From: CAXRDE01 sp964342365
GTDB taxonomy: Bacteria; Cyanobacteriota; Sericytochromatia; UBA7694
DNA length: 28,497 nucleotides
NCBI GenBank assembly: GCA_964342365.1
Contig: CAYFGW010000024.1
Location: forward strand, 1-28,497
Reading direction: 5' to 3'
The notes beneath the pieces were generated by a model. That model was not told where the DNA came from. It saw nothing but the letters and a program-made list of their open reading frames with translations, and did no database searches. Shown here one piece after another: positions 22,188-28,497 of this stretch; within the stretch, counting starts at the first letter, position 1; the number at the start of each line of letters is the position of its first letter. The translations under genes and the position numbers were made by a program.

Positions 22188-23486
22188 ATGGTGTCAAAGT
22201 CAGTGGCAATTGTAGAAGATGATCTCGCGTATCGTGGCATACTTACTCAATATTTAACCCTTCAGGGTTATAACTGCGAAACCTTCGATAATCCGCTGGG
22301 ATTGACCCGCAAACTCAAAGAAAAAACCTTTGATTTAATCATTACAGACATCATGATGCCTGATGTGTCCGGCATTGATCTGCTGGCCTGGCTCAAGCAA
22401 TACCACCCCGGTATTCGCAAGATGGTGCTCAGCGGCTATGTGGACGATTCTATCCGAGAAATTGCCTATGCCCAGGATGTGGCACAGGTGCTGGAAAAGC
22501 CTGTGCCTCTGAAAGAACTGGAGCGTTCTATCCGACTGTTGTTTCAGGAAGGTCTATCGGGTTATCTGACCCACCTTGAGTTTCAGGACTGTTTTCAAGT
22601 GATGGGGATGGAGGCCCATGCCCGGTATTTCCGCGTGGAAAACAAAACCGATCGTTTCCATTTTGCCCTTCAGGGGGGGAATCTGGTGGCCTTAGAAAGA
22701 TATACTCCCGCAGGCGATCTGGTGAGTCAGGGCGCTGACGCGCTTTCTGCTTTTGTTCGCCTGAGAGCAGGGTGCTTTTCAGAAGAAGCCTACCTCTTTT
22801 TTGAAAAACAGGACTTTGTCTACCCCCTTTCATCGCTGCTGCTTCAGATGGCCAAAAATGAAGATGATGGGGCACACGCACAGAAAAAAGTGCAGTTTGT
22901 GTACACAGAGGGAGAGTATCCTTTAAAACAATTATTTGTACAAATGCTTGTGAACATGGGATTTGCTATAACAGACCAGTTACCCCAGGCAGATTTAAAA
23001 GTGTCTTTTGGTGCCGAGACAGGAGCCGCTTCCACCGGTGATATACCCGTATGGGTCATCGACGGGCCAGAAACCGTCAAAATGTGGAAAGAGCGTATCG
23101 AAAAACGGATTACTTCCGGATTTTCAGGGGCTTTTTCGCGTATTTCCATGCTTCAGTTGGTGCAGCTGGTATCACTGGCAAAAATGACCACCACCCTTGA
23201 AGTGAGCAATATTGTAGAGCGTGCTTCCGGGCAGCTATACTTTTTGAAGGGGCAGCTTATGGAGGCGTGTTTTAAGGCTTCTGACGGCAGCGTGATGTGG
23301 GGTGAAAAAGCCCTGTCAGAGCTATTGAACACCCGCATGGGCGTTTTTAAACAGGCCCCTTATCAGGAGCCCCATTCTAAAAATTTTGAGGCCCGTTGCC
23401 TCTCCCGTTTATTAATGGAGTATGTACGTCCCATGCCTTTTGAACAAACTTCTGTACAAAAAATAGACGGGCTTATGGTGTCCTGA
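22188..23486 (+). CDS. Response regulator with two PATAN (DUF4388) domains
   Basis: This 432-aa protein starts with a complete receiver domain (EDD at 10-12, phospho-acceptor Asp54, Lys104). Two PATAN/DUF4388-type regions follow. The first, near 115-220, contains LSGYLTHLEFQDCFQVM and later FHFALQGGNLVAL. The second, near 320-425, contains ISMLQLVQLVSLAKMTTTLEV, GQLYFLKGQLMEA and GEKALSELL. The middle section (230-315) is unassigned. PATAN response regulators in cyanobacteria and myxobacteria act through protein contacts, for example on type IV pilus motors; a similar adaptor role is likely here. Its last codons lie in the 20-bp direct repeat that also ends the SuhB-like gene. Confidence 0.85.
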   Translation: MVSKSVAIVEDDLAYRGILTQYLTLQGYNCETFDNPLGLTRKLKEKTFDLIITDIMMPDVSGIDLLAWLKQYHPGIRKMVLSGYVDDSIREIAYAQDVAQVLEKPVPLKELERSIRLLFQEGLSGYLTHLEFQDCFQVMGMEAHARYFRVENKTDRFHFALQGGNLVALERYTPAGDLVSQGADALSAFVRLRAGCFSEEAYLFFEKQDFVYPLSSLLLQMAKNEDDGAHAQKKVQFVYTEGEYPLKQLFVQMLVNMGFAITDQLPQADLKVSFGAETGAASTGDIPVWVIDGPETVKMWKERIEKRITSGFSGAFSRISMLQLVQLVSLAKMTTTLEVSNIVERASGQLYFLKGQLMEACFKASDGSVMWGEKALSELLNTRMGVFKQAPYQEPHSKNFEARCLSRLLMEYVRPMPFEQTSVQKIDGLMVS

Positions 23487-23492
23487 CCTGAG
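23473..23492 (+). repeat. 20-bp direct repeat, left copy
   Basis: TTATGGTGTCCTGACCTGAG is repeated perfectly at 24736-24755. This copy carries the final codons and TGA stop of the receiver-PATAN gene. The bases immediately outside the match differ on both sides, so the repeat is exactly 20 bp. Confidence 0.95.
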
Positions 23493-23559
23493 GCTATTTT
23501 TTTGAGCTAACATAAGGCTAATCCTGGTGTGATTTATTTTTGAAAACAGGGGTCAGGTA

Positions 23560-24720
23560 TTGATATATTTGGTGGATGGGAATCAAGAGCGGCTTGAAAC
23601 GAAAGCCAAGCTCTTAAAAAAAGTGGGTTATCAATGTGCTTTGTTTGTAAACGCCAGCGAAGCCCGTGACGATATGATCAAAAAAAGCAAAAAAGGCATC
23701 GTTCCGCAACTGATTCTTAGTCATACTGAAACAGAGGGGTTAACGGGTTTTGAACTATTGGAGGCGGTGAGAGATCATCGTTTTTTGTACACAACGCCCT
23801 TTATATTTTTAACAGAGCTAAGTTCTCAGGAGGCTCTTCAGCAGGCTTTGGAACTTCAGGTGAGTGATTATATTGTTGAACCTATAAAAACGCTTTCTTT
23901 GTATCTCAGAATTGAGCGTTGTTTAAAATACCACTCTGCTTTAACGCAGCGAGGGTCTGAAACACTTGAAGGTTCTATTAAGCAGTTAACGGATCGCATG
24001 CGTCTGGTTCTCCATGATATATCAGGTGTTATCAGTAATATTCATTTGCTTTCACATCTATTTGAACCCGAAACGTTTGCTGAAGCAACGATTGAAGACC
24101 AAACCCGGTTTTATGGGCTATTAAAGGAAAGTGCCACCTTATCTCTCAATATGTTGAAACGAACAAATCGTATGTTAGAAGAGCGGATGTGCGTATCTAG
24201 CAAAACATATGGGTGGGTAAAGCTCAATGGCGTTCTGCGAGCTGCTGTTCAGCCTCTACAGATGGGCTTTCAGGACAAAAAGGTAAATTTGAAGCTGCCA
24301 GAAAATACCGAAACCTACCGCATCTGGGGTGATGAGCCACAGTGGACTTCCATCTTTTTCAATTTATTGTCTAACGCTCTTAAATTTACCGCGGCTGGTG
24401 GAAGTGTTTCTGTTTCTTGTAACCGCGTACACGATCATGATGCAAATGAATATGTACAAATCAGCGTAGCAGACACAGGGTGTGGAATGAGTCCAGACAT
24501 ACGGGAGTGTTTATTCAGTTCTAAAATACGTCCTTCAGAGGACTCCGAGGGGAATAAGGGACAAGGTATCGGATTATTTTTATGCTACGATCTTATTCAA
24601 TCTCTTGGAGCGAAAATTGAGGTGAAAAGTGAGCCCGGTAAAGGAAGCACTTTTATTATTTTGGCTATGGGTAGAAAAGAATCTCACGCCTCAGAATCAC
24701 TTCCCCGGGTAGCTGTTTGA
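23560..24720 (+). CDS. Histidine kinase with degenerate N-terminal receiver
   Basis: The start is TTG 23560 after a purine-rich GGGGTCAGGT; the protein is 386 aa and soluble. Residues 1-122 have a receiver fold, but the phospho-acceptor position is His55 (LILSHTETEG) and the conserved Lys is Glu107 (IVEPI), so it cannot be phosphorylated normally. A dimerisation helix with the H-box LHDISGV (His152) follows, then an HATPase domain with NLLSNALKF (Asn272), DTGCGM (305-310) and GQGIGL (334-339). It should autophosphorylate and could pass phosphate to one of the neighbouring receivers. The gene is clearly AT-richer than its neighbours and lies between 20-bp direct repeats, suggesting later insertion. 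Confidence 0.88.
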   Translation: MIYLVDGNQERLETKAKLLKKVGYQCALFVNASEARDDMIKKSKKGIVPQLILSHTETEGLTGFELLEAVRDHRFLYTTPFIFLTELSSQEALQQALELQVSDYIVEPIKTLSLYLRIERCLKYHSALTQRGSETLEGSIKQLTDRMRLVLHDISGVISNIHLLSHLFEPETFAEATIEDQTRFYGLLKESATLSLNMLKRTNRMLEERMCVSSKTYGWVKLNGVLRAAVQPLQMGFQDKKVNLKLPENTETYRIWGDEPQWTSIFFNLLSNALKFTAAGGSVSVSCNRVHDHDANEYVQISVADTGCGMSPDIRECLFSSKIRPSEDSEGNKGQGIGLFLCYDLIQSLGAKIEVKSEPGKGSTFIILAMGRKESHASESLPRVAV

Positions 24721-24735
24721 CATCATTGGGTAAAT

Positions 24736-24755
24736 TTATGGTGTCCTGACCTGAG
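24736..24755 (+). repeat. 20-bp direct repeat, right copy
   Basis: This is the perfect second copy of the repeat at 23473-23492. On the minus strand it encodes the last residues (QVRTP) and the TAA stop of the SuhB-like gene. Confidence 0.95.
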
Positions 24756-25554
24756 CCAATTGCTGAATGAGCAAGGGGTGAATGTGGCCGTTACTGGCCA
24801 CAATGGCTCCGCTGTCCAAATCAAGAGTTTTTCCCTGATAACCGCTGACACGACCTCCTGCAGCAGTAACCAGCGCTGCGCCTGCTGCCAGATCCCAGGG
24901 GTTCAGATGTTTTTCCCAGTAGCCTTCATAGCGCCCGGCAGCTACAAAACAAAGGTCCAGGGCCGCAGAACCGGGGCGTCGAATGCCCTGGGTCTGGTTG
25001 GCCAAATGCATAAATTCAGCGTAGTTATTATCGGCCATTTCGCCTCGTCGATACGGAAATCCCGTGGCCAACAAACTTTGTTCGAGGGTGTCGGCCTGAG
25101 ACACCTGTATGGCATTGCCGTTTAATAAGGCCAGAGACTCAGGAGCAATAGCCTGATAAAGCTCTTTTAAATAAGGCGCATACACCACACCCACCACCGG
25201 CTGATTTTTATACGTCAGACCAATAGAAACACAGAAAAACGGCAGGCCGTGGGCATAATTCAACGTGCCGTCCAGAGGGTCTACCGCCCATAAATAGTCA
25301 GAAGGCGTATTTGTCTTTGTGGGTGTTTCCTGGTGGGCTCCCGACTCTTCTGCCAGAATGCCGTGATTCGGAAAATAGTCAGTTAGCACCTGAAGCACGA
25401 TTTTTTCTGAAGCAAGATCGGCTTCAGTAACCAAATCTCCAGAAGCACTTTTGGTCTGGATATCTTTTAACTGTCCGCGGTACTTCATCAGACAGTCACC
25501 CCCCCGACGTGCTGCGGTGGTGGCCACTTCCAGGGCTCTATGTAAATTCAGCAT
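24736..25554 (-). CDS. Inositol-1-monophosphatase family protein, SuhB-like
   Basis: This 272-aa protein carries the metal and substrate motifs of inositol monophosphatases: ILAEES (Glu69/70), VDPLDGTLNYAHG (Asp92, Asp95) and NPWDLAAGAALVTAAGG near the end. The NYAHG and AAGAALV forms are closer to SuhB than to the HisN-like paralogue at 9229-10002. It likely hydrolyses inositol phosphates or related sugar phosphates; SuhB also affects rRNA transcription in enterobacteria. The start ATG has AAGGA seven bases upstream and a TGt-TATTCT extended -10 at 25593-25601, which lies inside the end of the upstream lipoprotein gene. Its 3' end is the right copy of the 20-bp repeat. Confidence 0.92.
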   Translation of the reverse strand: MLNLHRALEVATTAARRGGDCLMKYRGQLKDIQTKSASGDLVTEADLASEKIVLQVLTDYFPNHGILAEESGAHQETPTKTNTPSDYLWAVDPLDGTLNYAHGLPFFCVSIGLTYKNQPVVGVVYAPYLKELYQAIAPESLALLNGNAIQVSQADTLEQSLLATGFPYRRGEMADNNYAEFMHLANQTQGIRRPGSAALDLCFVAAGRYEGYWEKHLNPWDLAAGAALVTAAGGRVSGYQGKTLDLDSGAIVASNGHIHPLLIQQLAQVRTP

Positions 25555-25579
25555 GGTTATTCCTTTTTAATAAACCTTT

Positions 25580-26845
25580 TCAACGAAACTGTAGAATAAC
25601 AGAGGTTTTGCTACTGGTACCGGCGTCTGCCACATAAAGCGATCCGCCGGCCCATACGAGACCGACCGGTGAGATCAGGTCCCCTTCTGCCAGGGTTTTA
25701 CTTTCGCCGGTGGGCTTCCACCAGAGGATGCGATCGGCGTAAAGCCCGAAGAGATTCCCTTCTGCATCTGCGCTCAAAGCGCGCAAGGCCGGATCTTCAA
25801 GGCTCACAAGGGCCGTGGCTTCGCCACTGGCCTCCAGGCGAAAAATTTGTGTACCCGTGGCCACAAAAAGTTCGCCTTCGGGACTCTTGCCCATGACTTT
25901 GGGGAGCTCCCCGGGCGGAAGCTCGCTCTCAAAAGGAGTCGGTGCTTCTGTACTGCTAGACACCTGGAGCTGCTCAAGTCCCCGTGGGGTCAATAAAATA
26001 TAGCGATCGTGGGCAAACACAATCTGCCGGGCACCGGGCGATAACTTCAGCGGACGCACTTCTTTTTCATAAGAATACAGGCCTTCTGTAGCGTCACTGA
26101 TCAGAGCTGTGCCACTGACATTGACTGCCAGACTGCCTAGCGTGTGTTTCATGACATAGCCCGTGGCACCCAGACTCACGCGGGATAAAAACGAATCGCC
26201 GAGGTCTTCCCAGTCTTTTCCCTCAACATTCATTTTCAGCAGGGTGCCCTTTGAAGGAGAGTTATCCACAGCAGCAATAAAGAGGTGCTCACCGTTGCTG
26301 GCAATGGCTGCCGCCTGCCAGTTATTAAAGGTATCCTGGTCCACCGCAAAATTGTCCTGGAGTTCGTATTGCCCCTCAAAAGCACCGGGCGGCGCATAGG
26401 GGGCACCTACGGTAATGGTGTCAGGCAGTGTGCCAAAGGGTATTTCAGATGGTGATTTTCTAGAGGAAGATGTGCCCGGTGCTGGAGTGGCAATCACCAC
26501 CGGAGGCGTAAACGTATTGTCCTGTTGAGCCGGACCGTCTCCCACCACAGGCCCCCTCGACGTGGGGGCGCTCAAACGGGGATTCGTGGTGCCGGATGTT
26601 GTACCGGGTGTTGTGCGGGAGGGCGTTGTAGGCGGTGTGGTTGTAGCAGCACCGGCCCGGGGCACCACTTCCGTGGGATCTACCGGCGAGAGGGAATTAT
26701 TGACCGGGCCTCGGGATGGGTTCAGTGTGGCAGACGAGTCAGAAGAGGTGGACTGAACCGGTGGTGCGGTAATGGTAGAGCTACAGGCGGTGAGCATCGT
26801 GCTAAAAATAGCGCCGAGCAGGGAGGCTAGTAATGGAGTTCTCAT
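25580..26845 (-). CDS. Beta-propeller lipoprotein with long Pro/Thr/Ser linker
   Basis: ATG 26845 is preferred over ATG 26908 because it begins a proper signal peptide with lipobox LTAC (Cys20) and leaves room for the divergent promoter. The mature 421-aa precursor has a linker rich in Pro, Thr and Ser to about residue 150. After it, repeated strand-turn patterns (GEHLFIAAVDN, GTLLKMNVEGKDWEDLG, GELFVATGTQIFRLEASG, GSLYVADAG) indicate a beta-propeller of NHL/SMP-30 type. The last blade repeats SLYVADAGTSSKTSVILQF. It would be a lipid-anchored envelope protein, perhaps binding a ligand or the cell wall. It is followed by the SuhB-like gene on the same strand; a functional link is not evident. 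Confidence 0.78.
   Translation of the reverse strand: MRTPLLASLLGAIFSTMLTACSSTITAPPVQSTSSDSSATLNPSRGPVNNSLSPVDPTEVVPRAGAATTTPPTTPSRTTPGTTSGTTNPRLSAPTSRGPVVGDGPAQQDNTFTPPVVIATPAPGTSSSRKSPSEIPFGTLPDTITVGAPYAPPGAFEGQYELQDNFAVDQDTFNNWQAAAIASNGEHLFIAAVDNSPSKGTLLKMNVEGKDWEDLGDSFLSRVSLGATGYVMKHTLGSLAVNVSGTALISDATEGLYSYEKEVRPLKLSPGARQIVFAHDRYILLTPRGLEQLQVSSSTEAPTPFESELPPGELPKVMGKSPEGELFVATGTQIFRLEASGEATALVSLEDPALRALSADAEGNLFGLYADRILWWKPTGESKTLAEGDLISPVGLVWAGGSLYVADAGTSSKTSVILQFR
25593..25601 (-). promoter_or_regulatory. Extended -10 promoter (TGtTATTCT) for the SuhB-like gene
   Basis: It lies in the last codons of the upstream lipoprotein gene and predicts a start near 25586, followed by AAGGA before ATG 25554. 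Confidence 0.45.
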
Positions 26846-26912
26846 ACTTTTATTTTGCCTTATTTTGGCCCATAAAGAAAGGGAAAGCTGTTGTATGCCG
26901 TCCGTCATTCGT

Positions 26913-26918
26913 TAAGCT
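26913..26918 (+). promoter_or_regulatory. -10 box (TAAGCT) for the FtsX-type permease, leaderless
   Basis: TAAGCT is followed by exactly six bases and ATG 26925, with no ribosome-binding site. Confidence 0.4.
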
Positions 26919-26924
26919 GAACGT

Positions 26925-28497
26925 ATGTGGCAATGGCGATTGGCTCTGGCAGCCTTTAAAAAACAGCTTTTACAAAGTCTTTTACTCATTCTCGGGGTGG
27001 CGCTGGGCAGTGCGGTGATTATTGCCATTGACCTGGCCAATCAAAGTGCTCTCAGAGGTTTTGAGCTTTCGGCGCAAACCTTGACCGGCAAAGCCACCCA
27101 CCAGATTACTAGCACATCGGGGGTGCCTGATGCGGTGTACCGTCAGGTCAAGCAGCGCTTCCCGGAATTGCCTTCTGCTCCCGTGCTTTCGGGCTATGTA
27201 GATGTGGAGGCTTTGCAAGGGCGACCTCTGCGTTTATTGGGGATTGACCCGCTGGCGGAGGCACCCTTTCGTAATTATCTAAACCCTGTGGGCCAGCAGC
27301 AGGATTTGCAGAGCTTTTTACCCTTTATTTCTCGCACCGATACGCTTATTCTGAGTGAGTCTCTCTGGCAGGAAATGGCCTCTCCTGAGACCTTGACAGT
27401 TCAATACGGCGCCAGCACCCATAAATTAGAGGTGGTGAGCGTTCTCAAGCCAGAAGACACGCTGCTGCAACAAAGCTTACAAGGGGTGTTACTGGCAGAC
27501 GTGGGGACCGCCCAGCGAGTGCTCAGTAAACCGGGGCGTCTGAGTCATATTGACCTCATTGTGCCCGCACAAGGTCAGGCGCAAACCCTCGCTGAACTGC
27601 GGACATTTTTGCCGCCCGAAGTGCGCATCAAAACCGCTCAGGCTCAGGCGGAAACCATGACTCAAATGACCCGGGCCTTTTCGTTGAACCTGTCGGCCCT
27701 GAGCCTGCTGGCACTGATGGTGGGCATGTTTTTAATTTACAACACCATTTCTTTTTCGGTGGTGCGTCGACGCACGCAAATCGGAATTTTGCGTTCGCTG
27801 GGCGTCACCCGACGAGAGCTTTTTGTGCAGGTGCTTTTAGAGACCTTTGTGCTTTCGCTGGTGGGCATTGGGTTGGGGATTGGACTGGGTATTGTTATGG
27901 GCAGAGGGGCTCTGTCGCTGGTGACTCGCACCATTAATGATTTGTATTTTAGTCTGGAAGTGAACCAATTTGCCCTCTCTCCCTGGAGCCTGCTCAAGGG
28001 AAGTCTTGGGGGCATTACCGCAGCCCTTGTGGCTGCTGCCGTTCCTGCCTGGGAAGCCACCCGCACAGCGCCCGCTGGCGTTATGCGCAAAACAGGATTA
28101 GAAACCCGCATTCACCAACGCCTGAAGGCCATTGCCCTAACAGGAATCGCCGTTATTGCCCTCGGTACGGGATTGCTCGCAGTGCCCACTCAGGATATTG
28201 TGCTGAGTTTTACCTGTTTTTTCCTGGTGGTGGCAGGTGCTGCGTTGCTGGTGCCGGGTACCACCTATATGTTTATGCAGGGGCTGGGCCGCCTGTCTGC
28301 GTTTAAAATGTCCGCCCGTAACGTCTCCCGGGCGTTAAGTCGCACATCGGTAGCCATTGCCTCTTTGATGGTGGCCATTTCTGTGGTGGTGAGTGTCAGC
28401 ATTATGGTGGGGTCCTTCCGTCAGACGGTGGTGGATTGGCTGGACAATACCTTATCGGCAGATATCTTTATGACCCTGCCCACCCGTCCGGGCGATA
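26925..28497 (+). CDS. ABC transporter permease of the FtsX/MacB type, cut by the window end
   Basis: The reading frame from ATG 26925 is open to the window edge (524 codons) and continues beyond. Translation begins MWQWRLALAAFKKQ, then a first membrane helix (SLLLILGVALGSAVIIAI). A large extracytoplasmic domain follows, up to about residue 245. Then come the three-helix FtsX block (LSALSLLALMVGMFLIYNTI, FSVVRRRTQIGILRSLGVTRREL, LVGIGLGIGLGIVMG, and AAAVPAWEATRTAP) and a second half that starts again with a helix pair and MSARNVSRALSRTSVAIASLMVAI. This two-block layout is that of ~800-aa permeases that extract lipoproteins or export lipids or peptides with a separate ATPase. The ATPase gene is not in the window. 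The substrate is unknown. Confidence 0.9.
   Translation, partial: MWQWRLALAAFKKQLLQSLLLILGVALGSAVIIAIDLANQSALRGFELSAQTLTGKATHQITSTSGVPDAVYRQVKQRFPELPSAPVLSGYVDVEALQGRPLRLLGIDPLAEAPFRNYLNPVGQQQDLQSFLPFISRTDTLILSESLWQEMASPETLTVQYGASTHKLEVVSVLKPEDTLLQQSLQGVLLADVGTAQRVLSKPGRLSHIDLIVPAQGQAQTLAELRTFLPPEVRIKTAQAQAETMTQMTRAFSLNLSALSLLALMVGMFLIYNTISFSVVRRRTQIGILRSLGVTRRELFVQVLLETFVLSLVGIGLGIGLGIVMGRGALSLVTRTINDLYFSLEVNQFALSPWSLLKGSLGGITAALVAAAVPAWEATRTAPAGVMRKTGLETRIHQRLKAIALTGIAVIALGTGLLAVPTQDIVLSFTCFFLVVAGAALLVPGTTYMFMQGLGRLSAFKMSARNVSRALSRTSVAIASLMVAISVVVSVSIMVGSFRQTVVDWLDNTLSADIFMTLPTRPGD

Noticed and set aside
23473..24755. IS element or composite transposon between the 20-bp repeats
   Set aside because: The interval has no transposase and no terminal inverted repeats, only the histidine-kinase gene.
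26525..26830. Cys/Gly-rich plus-strand frame opposite the propeller lipoprotein
   Set aside because: It is the antisense reading of the Pro/Thr/Ser-rich linker, which produces Gly/Arg/Cys-rich sequence by composition alone.

Overview
The window looks like chromosomal DNA of a free-living, Gram-negative-type bacterium. It has mid-range GC and dense coding. It carries five lipoproteins with lipobox signal peptides, a small beta-barrel-like exported protein with a C-terminal aromatic residue, and a large FtsX-type permease. No phage, IS transposase, CRISPR array, tRNA or rRNA was seen. The taxon cannot be fixed from the sequence. The many uncharacterised proteins, the Hanks-type kinases with roadblock and PATAN (DUF4388) domains, and the bacterial DA1-like LIM peptidase suggest a poorly sampled lineage, perhaps a non-photosynthetic relative of Cyanobacteria or a deltaproteobacterium-like group. 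That placement is inference only.

Layout. 66-2143 (+): a caspase-like protein with a glycine-zipper segment, an unknown protein and a TerB-like protein. 2252-2758 (+): a DUF302 lipoprotein. 2755-5162 (-): a DUF805/SRPBCC membrane protein and an M19 dipeptidase. 5262-7136 (+): nfuA and a LIM/DA1-like zinc peptidase. 7133-10002 (-): an EF-hand lipoprotein coupled to a C39-like cysteine peptidase, a DUF2147 protein and a HisN-like phosphatase. 10102-12581 (+): a small coiled-coil protein and three lipoproteins, ending in a strong terminator. 12640-17460 (+): an unknown membrane protein overlapping a degenerate Na/Pi-cotransporter-like protein with a PhoU-like tail, an Rsm22-type methyltransferase and a small barrel-like protein. 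17457-24720: a signalling island. 24736-26845 (-): a SuhB-like phosphatase and a beta-propeller lipoprotein. 26925-end (+): an ABC permease cut by the window edge.

The signalling island is the most interesting functional block. It contains a receiver/Ser-Thr kinase fusion, two paralogous pseudokinases whose catalytic loop reads HGN instead of HRD, a stand-alone roadblock/LC7 protein, a receiver protein with two PATAN domains, and a histidine kinase with a dead receiver. A gap of about 450 bp inside it can form several stems and may encode a structured RNA.

Three genome-level patterns recur. (1) Several genes start 6-8 nt after a TANNNT or TGnTANNNT -10 box with no room for a leader, so they look leaderless. 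(2) All four directly convergent gene pairs overlap by exactly 4 nt with interlocked stop codons. (3) The AT-richer histidine-kinase gene is flanked by a perfect 20-bp direct repeat that carries the 3' ends of both neighbouring genes, as if the gene had been inserted into a fifth convergent overlap without damaging either neighbour.
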